NCBI GenBank assembly: GCA_945861165.1
Contig: CAMATO010000009.1
Coordinates: 1-20,956 of the forward strand
DNA length: 20,956 bases
Direction of reading: 5' to 3'
Source of the DNA: Bifidobacterium breve
GTDB taxonomy: Bacteria; Actinomycetota; Actinomycetes; S36-B12; UBA5976
Shown: positions 15,747-20,956 of the stretch, piece after piece
Layout: each line of letters begins with the position of its first letter
How positions within the stretch are numbered: the first letter of the stretch is position 1
Translations under genes and position numbers: made by a program
Notes under the pieces: generated by a model
What the model was told of the DNA's origin: nothing
Database searches by the model: none
What the model saw: only the letters and a program-made list of their open reading frames with translations

Positions 15747-16055
15747 CTATAACTTGATTTCAATATCTACACCGGCTGGAAGGTCCAGACGCATTAGTGA
15801 ATCAACAGTCTTTGGAGTTGGATCCAAAATGTCGATAAGTCTTTTATGTGTGCGCATTTCAAAATGCTCACGTGAATCTTTATATTTAAATGGTGAACGA
15901 ATAACCACATAAACATTTTTCTCAGTTGGAAGTGGCACCGGTCCAGCAACTTTCGCACCAGTCTTGATCACAGTTTCGACTATCTTCTTGGCAGAAGAGT
16001 CAATGACCTCATGGTCGTAAGCCTTTAGCCTGATACGGATCTTTTGTCCGGCCAT
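15747..16055 (-). CDS. rpsJ: 30S ribosomal protein S10
   Basis: S10 is part of the small-subunit head and, as NusE, joins NusB in antitermination. The 102 residues are highly conserved: IRIRLKAYDHEVIDSSAKKIVE, GPVPLPTEKNVY and the signature REHFEMRTHKRLIDI. AGGAAGG provides a strong ribosome-binding site. It is the first gene of the S10 group, 104 bases after tuf. Confidence 0.98.
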   Translation of the reverse strand: MAGQKIRIRLKAYDHEVIDSSAKKIVETVIKTGAKVAGPVPLPTEKNVYVVIRSPFKYKDSREHFEMRTHKRLIDILDPTPKTVDSLMRLDLPAGVDIEIKL

Positions 16056-16104
16056 CGGTTTCGCCTACCTTCCTTACTAGTTTCGGTTGGTCTTACTTTT
16101 TTGG

Positions 16105-16141
16105 TTTCAAGCGGAACAGGTTTTACCCATCCCGCTTGAAA
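16105..16141 (-). promoter_or_regulatory. perfect 10-base hairpin in the tuf-rpsJ gap (possible S10 leader element)
   Basis: In the 104-base gap between tuf and rpsJ the transcript has TTTCAAGCGG (16141-16132) pairing perfectly with CCGCTTGAAA (16114-16105). The 17-base loop itself contains a small GGT/ACC stem. The sequence after it is CC followed by six A, not U, so it does not look like an intrinsic terminator. A TTGACT (16146-16141) and a weak TAAAAC (16125-16120) with a short 15-base spacer could be part of a promoter, but the match is poor. A leader structure controlling the S10 genes, or an RNA processing site, are the likely readings. Confidence 0.5.
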
Positions 16142-16159
16142 GTCAAATGTGATTGTTAA

Positions 16160-17350
16160 TTACTTAACAATCTTTGTTACACGTCCTGCACCAACAGTGC
16201 GTCCACCTTCGCGAATTGCGAAGCGAAGACCGTCTTCCATGGCGATCGGTTGAATTAACTCGACCTTCATTTCAGTGTTGTCTCCTGGCATAACCATTTC
16301 GACACCGTTTGGTAATTCACAAACACCAGTCACGTCAGTTGTACGGAAGTAGAACTGTGGACGGTAGTTATTGAAGAATGGAGTGTGACGTCCACCTTCG
16401 TCTTTGCTCAAGATGTAAACCTGAGCTTCGAAGTTGGTGTGTGGTGTTGAAGTTCCTGGTTTAACAACGCACATACCGCGTTCAACATCTTCACGCTTGG
16501 TTCCACGAAGTAACAAACCAACGTTTTCGCCAGCTTGACCTTCGTCAAGAAGTTTGCGGAACATTTCGATACCGGTAACGATAGTTTTTTGTGAAGTTTC
16601 GCGGATTCCCACGATTTCAACTTCTTCGTTAACCTTTACTTGTCCTCTTTCAATACGACCAGTAATAACTGTTCCACGACCTGTGATCGTGAAAACGTCT
16701 TCAACTGGCATCAAGAATGGCTTCTCGATTTCGCGTACTGGAGTTGGGATAAATGTGTCAACAGCAGTCATTAATTCCATGATTGATTCTGCCCATTTAG
16801 CATCGCCTTCTAGAGCTTTCAAAGCTGAGATGCGAACAATTGGAGTATCTTTTCCAGGGAATTCGTACTTGGTTAGAAGTTCTCTAATTTCTTCTTCTAC
16901 AAGTTCTAACAAATCTGGATCTGCTGTGTCGCACTTATTCAATGCAACAACAACTGCAGGTACCCCAACTTGACGTGCCAACAAAACGTGTTCTTTTGTT
17001 TGTGGCATTGGTCCGTCAGTTCCTGCAACAACAAGAATTGCGCCGTCCATCTGTGCTGCACCAGTAATCATGTTCTTGATGTAGTCAGCGTGGCCCGGGC
17101 AGTCAACGTGTGCATAATGACGTGCTTCAGTTTGGTATTCGACGTGTGCAATCGAAATGGTGATACCGCGTAGACGCTCTTCAGGAGCTTTGTCAATTTG
17201 GTCGAACGGAGTAAATGGATTTACATCCGGATATTTGTCGTGTAGCACCTTGGTAATCGCCGCGGTCAATGTGGTTTTGCCGTGGTCGATGTGGCCGATG
17301 GTGCCGATATTTACGTGCGGCTTTGTCCGCTCGAATTTGGCTTTTGCCAC
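16160..17350 (-). CDS. tuf: elongation factor Tu
   Basis: EF-Tu delivers aminoacyl-tRNA to the ribosome as a GTP complex. The GTPase domain has the P-loop GHIDHGKT (19-26), switch II DCPGH (83-87) and NKCD (138-141); domains 2 and 3 follow with GRGTVITGRIERG and the C terminus GGRTVGAGRVTKI. The length of 396 is standard. The P-loop has Ile where Val is usual (GHVDHGKT), a conservative change. The start codon is GTG at 17350, supported by AAAGGAG about 8 bases upstream. It sits 73 bases after fusA. Confidence 0.98.
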   Translation of the reverse strand: MAKAKFERTKPHVNIGTIGHIDHGKTTLTAAITKVLHDKYPDVNPFTPFDQIDKAPEERLRGITISIAHVEYQTEARHYAHVDCPGHADYIKNMITGAAQMDGAILVVAGTDGPMPQTKEHVLLARQVGVPAVVVALNKCDTADPDLLELVEEEIRELLTKYEFPGKDTPIVRISALKALEGDAKWAESIMELMTAVDTFIPTPVREIEKPFLMPVEDVFTITGRGTVITGRIERGQVKVNEEVEIVGIRETSQKTIVTGIEMFRKLLDEGQAGENVGLLLRGTKREDVERGMCVVKPGTSTPHTNFEAQVYILSKDEGGRHTPFFNNYRPQFYFRTTDVTGVCELPNGVEMVMPGDNTEMKVELIQPIAMEDGLRFAIREGGRTVGAGRVTKIVK

Positions 17351-17386
17351 TTTGCTTCTCCTTTGACCTGCGTTTTTCTATCCCGA

Positions 17387-17407
17387 CAATTAGCAGTTTG
17401 CTAATTG
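17387..17407 (-). promoter_or_regulatory. perfect 9-base hairpin in the fusA-tuf gap
   Basis: The fusA-tuf gap holds CAATTAGCA-AAC-TGCTAATTG on the minus strand, a perfect 9-base stem with a 3-base loop (17407-17399 with 17395-17387). The following bases (TCGGGATAG) contain no U-tract, so it is not a standard intrinsic terminator. Its distance from the tuf ribosome-binding site is about 20 bases. A role in mRNA stability, processing or differential tuf expression is plausible but unproven. Confidence 0.45.
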
Positions 17408-17423
17408 CACGGTTCTTTCTTTC

Positions 17424-19523
17424 TTACTCGCCGCGAACCTTCGCAACAATTTCTTGCGAAACTGCAGCTGGTACTTGCGCGTAAGAATGAAATTGCATTG
17501 AGTAACTTGCTCGTCCTTGTGTTTTGGAACGCAAGTCACCTACATAACCAAACATTTCGCTTAATGGCACGAGAGCTTTCACAACACGTGCGCCTGCTCT
17601 TTCGTCCATAGCTTGAATTTGGCCACGACGGGAGTTCAAATCTCCAATTACTTCACCCATGAAATCTTCAGGTGTTACTACTTCAACATCCATCATTGGT
17701 TCTAATAAAACTGGATTTGCTTTTCGAGCAGCTTCTTTAAATGCCATTGATCCAGCAATTTTGAAAGCTAATTCTGAAGAGTCAACATCGTGGTATGCGC
17801 CATCTTGCAAAGTAACTTTGATGTCAACCATTTGGTAACCGGCTAATACACCGTTGACCATTGCTTCTTGAGCACCGTCATCAACTGAAGGAATATATTC
17901 TCTAGGAATTCTTCCGCCAGATACTTTGTTAACAAATTCATAACCGCCACCTTCAGTGGTGTTTGGTTCGATATCAACAATTACGCGGGCAAATTGTCCA
18001 GCACCACCAGATTGTTTCTTGTGGGTGTAATCAACTTTTTCAACTTTTTTAGTAATAGTTTCGCGATATGCAACTTGTGGTTTACCAACGTTTGCTTCAA
18101 CTTTAAATTCACGTTTCATGCGATCTACCAGAACTTCTAAGTGAAGTTCACCCATTCCACCGATAATTGTTTGACCGGTTTCTTCATCTCCACGAACGTG
18201 GAATGTTGGGTCTTCTTCAGCAAGTCTTTGAATTGCAGTGGCAAGTTTGTCTTGATCGTTCTTTGTTTTTGGTTCGATTGCTACGTGAATAACTGGATCC
18301 GGAAAGTCCATTGATTCAAGAACAACTGGTTTATCTTGATCACAAAGTGTGTCACCTGTAGTGGTGTCTTTTAATCCCATAACTGCCACGATCAAACCTG
18401 CAGTTGCTGAATCTCTTTCTTCACGTTTGTTGGCGTGCATTTGATAAATCTTGCCAATTCTTTCTCTTCTATCCTTTGTAGCATTCAATACAGATGTTCC
18501 TGGTTCTAATTTTCCAGAATAAATTCGAATGTAAGTTAATTTTCCAAGATGAGGATCACTCATGATTTTAAAAGCAAGGGCAGAGAATGGTTCATTTTCT
18601 GAAGGTGCTCTATCAATTTCAACTGAGGGATCTCCTTGCTTAAAGCCTTTGATGGCTCCAACTTCTAATGGGCTTGGAAGATATCTAACAACTGCGTCCA
18701 ACATTTGTTGTACGCCTTTGTTTTTAAATGCAGAACCCATAATTACTGGAACTACTGAGAAGTTAACTGTGCCCTTACGAATTGCGGCAATTATTTGATC
18801 TCTGGATGGTTCTTTTTCTTCCATGAACAATTCCATAATTGATTCATCAATGTCAGCAAGTTTTTCAATCATTTCAGCACGCTTAACTTTTGCTTCATCC
18901 ACCATATTTGCTGGAATTTCTAAGGTTTCAAATTCGTCACCCTTATTGGCTTCAAGATCCCAAACATAAGCTTTCATATCAATCAAATCTACGATTCCAG
19001 CAAATTCGCCTTCGGTTCCAATTGGAAGTTGTAACAACACAACTGGTGCGTGCAATCTTTCAATCAACATGTCATAAGTGCGGGTATAAACAGCACCGGT
19101 TCTATCTAATTTGTTAATAAAGGCAATACGTGGAACTTTGTAACGATCTGCTTGGCGCCATACGGTTTCTGATTGCGGTTCAACACCGGCAACACCGTCA
19201 AACACTGCAACGGCACCGTCTAGCACTCGAAGAGATCTTTCAACTTCAACTGTGAAATCTACGTGCCCTGGTGTGTCAATGATGTTAATTAAATGGTCAT
19301 CCCAGGTACAAGTTGTTGCTGCAGAAGTAATAGTGATACCGCGTTCTTGTTCTTGTGGCATCCAGTCCATAGTTGCGGCACCATCATGAACTTCACCGAT
19401 TTTGTAATTAACGCCTGTGTAGAAAAGAATTCGTTCAGTGGTTGTAGTTTTGCCCGCATCAATATGAGCCATGATGCCGATATTGCGCACCGTAGCTAAA
19501 TCAAGTTGCGTATCTGTTGCCAC
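17424..19523 (-). CDS. fusA: elongation factor G
   Basis: EF-G is the GTPase that drives translocation and, with RRF, ribosome recycling. The 699-residue protein has the P-loop AHIDAGKT (19-26), DTPGH (83-87) and NKLD (137-140), then the beta-barrel domain and the C-terminal RNA-binding domains; GQFARVIVDIEP, the GGGYEF segment and the C-terminal GDLRSKTQGRASYSMQFHSYAQVP are typical of domains IV and V. The length is that of a full EF-G, not of an EF-G2 paralogue or a tetracycline-resistance protein. The start is GTG at 19523 with AAAGGA upstream, 23 bases after rpsG. Confidence 0.98.
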   Translation of the reverse strand: MATDTQLDLATVRNIGIMAHIDAGKTTTTERILFYTGVNYKIGEVHDGAATMDWMPQEQERGITITSAATTCTWDDHLINIIDTPGHVDFTVEVERSLRVLDGAVAVFDGVAGVEPQSETVWRQADRYKVPRIAFINKLDRTGAVYTRTYDMLIERLHAPVVLLQLPIGTEGEFAGIVDLIDMKAYVWDLEANKGDEFETLEIPANMVDEAKVKRAEMIEKLADIDESIMELFMEEKEPSRDQIIAAIRKGTVNFSVVPVIMGSAFKNKGVQQMLDAVVRYLPSPLEVGAIKGFKQGDPSVEIDRAPSENEPFSALAFKIMSDPHLGKLTYIRIYSGKLEPGTSVLNATKDRRERIGKIYQMHANKREERDSATAGLIVAVMGLKDTTTGDTLCDQDKPVVLESMDFPDPVIHVAIEPKTKNDQDKLATAIQRLAEEDPTFHVRGDEETGQTIIGGMGELHLEVLVDRMKREFKVEANVGKPQVAYRETITKKVEKVDYTHKKQSGGAGQFARVIVDIEPNTTEGGGYEFVNKVSGGRIPREYIPSVDDGAQEAMVNGVLAGYQMVDIKVTLQDGAYHDVDSSELAFKIAGSMAFKEAARKANPVLLEPMMDVEVVTPEDFMGEVIGDLNSRRGQIQAMDERAGARVVKALVPLSEMFGYVGDLRSKTQGRASYSMQFHSYAQVPAAVSQEIVAKVRGE

Positions 19524-19546
19524 TGTCTTCTTTTCCTTTTCTTTAA

Positions 19547-20017
19547 CTACCAGCGATAGTGAGCAAATGCTTTATTTGCTTCAGCCATCTTGTGGGTGTC
19601 TTCGCGTTTCTTTACAGATGCACCTAAACCATTTGAGGCATCTAAAATTTCATTCATCAATCTGTCCATCATTGACTTTTCTCTGCGTTCGCGTGAGAAA
19701 TCTACTAACCAACGCAGAGCTAATGCTGTTGCGCGAGCAGGTTTAACTTCAACTGGAACTTGGTAAGTTGCACCACCAACGCGACGTGATTTAACTTCAA
19801 CAGTTGGTTTAATATTTTCTAAAGCTTTTTTCAAAGTGATAATTGGATCATTGCCACTTTTATCTTTGGTTCCGTTTAATGCACCATAAACAATTGATTC
19901 TGCTGTTGATTTTTTACCACGAGATAAAATCTTATTTACTAATTGAGTAATTAGTGGGGATGAATAAACTGGATCTGAAACTAATGGGCGCTTTAGCGCA
20001 GGACCTTTACGTGGCAT
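19547..20017 (-). CDS. rpsG: 30S ribosomal protein S7
   Basis: S7 initiates assembly of the small-subunit head, and in E. coli it represses str operon translation. The 156 residues show MPRKGPALKRPLVSDPVY at the N terminus, KKSTAESIVYGAL and the signature VKPARATALALRWLVDFSRERRE, ending in HKMAEANKAFAHYRW. The length matches the usual 156. It overlaps rpsL by one base (TAATG), so it is probably coupled to rpsL translation. Confidence 0.98.
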   Translation of the reverse strand: MPRKGPALKRPLVSDPVYSSPLITQLVNKILSRGKKSTAESIVYGALNGTKDKSGNDPIITLKKALENIKPTVEVKSRRVGGATYQVPVEVKPARATALALRWLVDFSRERREKSMMDRLMNEILDASNGLGASVKKREDTHKMAEANKAFAHYRW

Positions 20018-20391
20018 TAGCTTTTCTCTTTCTTTGCGCCATATCGACTGCGTGATTGTTTACGATCTTTTACACCTTGTGTATCTAGAGAACCACGAAT
20101 AATTTTGTAACGAACACCTGGAAGATCTTTAACACGTCCTCCACGAACTAAAACAATTGAATGTTCTTGCAAGTTATGTCCAACACCTGGAATGTATGCA
20201 GTGACTTCCATACCGGAAGATAAACGAACACGTGCAACTTTTCTTAAAGCAGAGTTTGGTTTTTTGGGAGTTGTTGTATAAACACGCGTGCAAACACCAC
20301 GGCGCTGAGGTGAACCTTTAAGCGCTGGTGTTTTACTCTTCGCCGATTTTTCTTGGCGACCCTTGCGTACGAGTTGTTGAATCGTAGGCAC
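20017..20391 (-). CDS. rpsL: 30S ribosomal protein S12
   Basis: S12 lies at the decoding centre. PTIQQLVRKGR and the conserved TPKKPNSALRK and GHNLQEHSIVLVRGGRVKDLPGVRYK are present. Lys43 and Lys88, the residues usually changed in streptomycin resistance, are wild type, and Asp89 is the usual methylthiolation site. The length is 124 residues. The start codon is GTG at 20391, with GGAG 8 bases upstream. It is the first gene of the str operon; rpoC, often upstream in Actinobacteria, is not adjacent here. Confidence 0.98.
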   Translation of the reverse strand: MPTIQQLVRKGRQEKSAKSKTPALKGSPQRRGVCTRVYTTTPKKPNSALRKVARVRLSSGMEVTAYIPGVGHNLQEHSIVLVRGGRVKDLPGVRYKIIRGSLDTQGVKDRKQSRSRYGAKKEKS

Positions 20392-20431
20392 GCAGTTACT
20401 CCAGTTTCTCTTTGGTACTGAAATTTCTTTC

Positions 20432-20454
20432 GATCTAGCTGAAAGTCAGCGATC
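20432..20454 (-). promoter_or_regulatory. hairpin in the rpsL leader
   Basis: About 40 bases before the rpsL start the minus strand has GATC-GCTGA-CTT-TCAGC-TA-GATC: a 5-base perfect stem extended by another 4 pairs across a 2-base bulge. It would form in the 5' leader of the str transcript. There is no U-tract after it. I found no confident -35/-10 pair in 20455-20567; candidate TANNNT boxes there lack good -35 partners. Confidence 0.35.
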
Positions 20455-20525
20455 AAATGTGTGGGGCAAATAACCCTTTTGCACTTGAGACGCGAGACAC
20501 CAATTTACGCAATGGTCACGGCACG

Positions 20526-20544
20526 CCCGACATCGGGGGTCGGG
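20526..20544. repeat. GC-rich inverted repeat between rpsL and the divergent lipoprotein gene
   Basis: CCCGAC (20526-20531) and GTCGGG (20539-20544) form a perfect 6-base inverted repeat around a 7-base spacer. It stands out as GC-rich in an otherwise AT-leaning region and lies in the divergent gap, 24 bases upstream of the lipoprotein start. It could be an operator or a hairpin in either direction; neither strand shows a following U-tract. I compared it with tRNA arms and found no cloverleaf. Confidence 0.3.
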
Positions 20545-20567
20545 TTCCTAGGCGCTAGCCTCAATTT

Positions 20568-20956
20568 GTGCTAGTGAGAGTCCTGTTGCTATTAACTCTT
20601 TCCCTCACAGTTTCGGCTTGTAATCAAGTGGCCTCAACTACTCAAAGTGCCTCAAATGCAGACATATATGTAGTCAATTGCGTGACTTTTGAGCAAAAAC
20701 CAGTCGAATTAGTTCTTTATTGTGCTGATGCGGGTCAAATATTGAATGAAATCTCATGGTCTAGCTGGGCATCAACAAATGCTATCGGCGTAGGAACCTC
20801 CACAGCAAATGACTGTGAACCAACTTGTGTGGAAGGAAACGACGTTGTTTCGACAGTGGAAATTAAATTAACTGCACCTATTACTGGTAAATCTGGCAAA
20901 AGTGTTTTTAGCAAGGTTGAAATTCAATACGACAAAGTACAGCCAAGTGGTTTGAT
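20568..20956 (+). CDS. secreted lipoprotein, partial, unknown function
   Basis: This open frame runs off the right edge; 129 codons are visible from GTG at 20568 (a second GTG in frame at 20574 would drop two residues; a stop lies just upstream). The N terminus is a lipoprotein signal peptide: an Arg, then LLLLTLSLT and the lipobox VSAC with Cys18 as the lipid-bearing residue. The following domain has four cysteines (38, 52, 83 and 87) and a tryptophan motif ISWSSW (62-67), then NDCEPTC (81-87). This Cys/Trp pattern recalls a secreted domain of unknown function seen in Actinobacteria; disulfides are likely but unproven. It diverges from the str operon. No function can be given. Confidence 0.7.
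   Translation, partial: MLVRVLLLLTLSLTVSACNQVASTTQSASNADIYVVNCVTFEQKPVELVLYCADAGQILNEISWSSWASTNAIGVGTSTANDCEPTCVEGNDVVSTVEIKLTAPITGKSGKSVFSKVEIQYDKVQPSGL

Noticed and set aside
16105..16141. Intrinsic terminator between tuf and rpsJ
   Set aside because: The stem is strong, but on the coding strand it is followed by CC and a run of A rather than U. The U-run is on the other strand, before the stem in that direction once transcribed rightwards.
16554..16973. A 139-codon plus-strand frame opposite tuf
   Set aside because: It is a long antisense frame within a strongly biased, highly expressed gene, which is common and not evidence of a gene. The translation resembles no family.
20526..20544. 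Possible tRNA arm or terminator at the GC-rich inverted repeat
   Set aside because: There is no cloverleaf, no T-loop consensus and no U-tract on either strand, so it is kept only as an inverted repeat.
1..20956. CRISPR arrays, insertion sequences, prophage, toxin-antitoxin or defence genes
   Set aside because: I looked for spaced direct repeats, transposase motifs, integrases, small paired genes and defence-type domains on both strands and saw none. The region is core housekeeping.

Overview
The window is a compact stretch of bacterial chromosome dominated by the str, S10 and spc ribosomal protein gene clusters. All of these are on the minus strand (20391 down to 4642). They run rpsL-rpsG-fusA-tuf, then rpsJ-rplC-rplD-rplW-rplB-rpsS-rplV-rpsC-rplP-rpmC-rpsQ, then rplN-rplX-rplE-rpsZ-rpsH-rplF-rplR-rpsE-rpmD-rplO-secY-adk. 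The proteins look actinobacterial: L22 carries a long lysine/alanine tail, S3 a basic C-terminal tail, S14 is the short zinc-binding type, and GTG starts are common. Base composition is unusually low in GC for that phylum (around 40% by eye). Low-GC freshwater Actinobacteria such as the acI/Nanopelagicales group fit best. That placement is an inference from protein style and composition, not a database result.

Left edge (1-4645). A truncated minus-strand gene begins with the Q motif and Walker A of a UvrD/AdnA-type helicase. Divergent from it is a 787-residue membrane protein that joins an N-terminal membrane block, a degenerate kinase-like domain and a C-terminal UPF0104/LPG-synthase-type flippase domain. 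Then comes a tight plus-strand run: an AlkA-like HhH-GPD DNA glycosylase, methionine aminopeptidase (map), and a SOUL-family haem-binding-like protein whose start overlaps the end of map. This run converges on adk so tightly that the two stop codons overlap.

Centre (4642-16055). The S10 and spc genes are complete and in canonical order through adk. Junctions are nearly gapless, with TAATG, TAAATG and ATGA arrangements that suggest translational coupling. In most Actinobacteria map follows adk in the same direction and leads into infA-rpmJ-rpsM. Here map lies close by but inverted, and the infA part is not in the window.

Right edge (16056-20956). tuf, fusA, rpsG and rpsL form the str operon. 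Perfect inverted repeats that lack a U-tract sit in the tuf-rpsJ and fusA-tuf gaps, and a smaller one lies in the rpsL leader. These are candidate regulatory or processing structures. Divergent from rpsL, and cut by the window end, is a secreted lipoprotein with four cysteines in its mature domain.

No stretch longer than 300 bases lacks a gene. I saw no tRNA, rRNA, CRISPR array, insertion sequence, phage gene or defence system. This is essentially a core housekeeping region. The points worth a second look are the inverted map neighbourhood, the pseudokinase-flippase fusion and the intergenic RNA hairpins.
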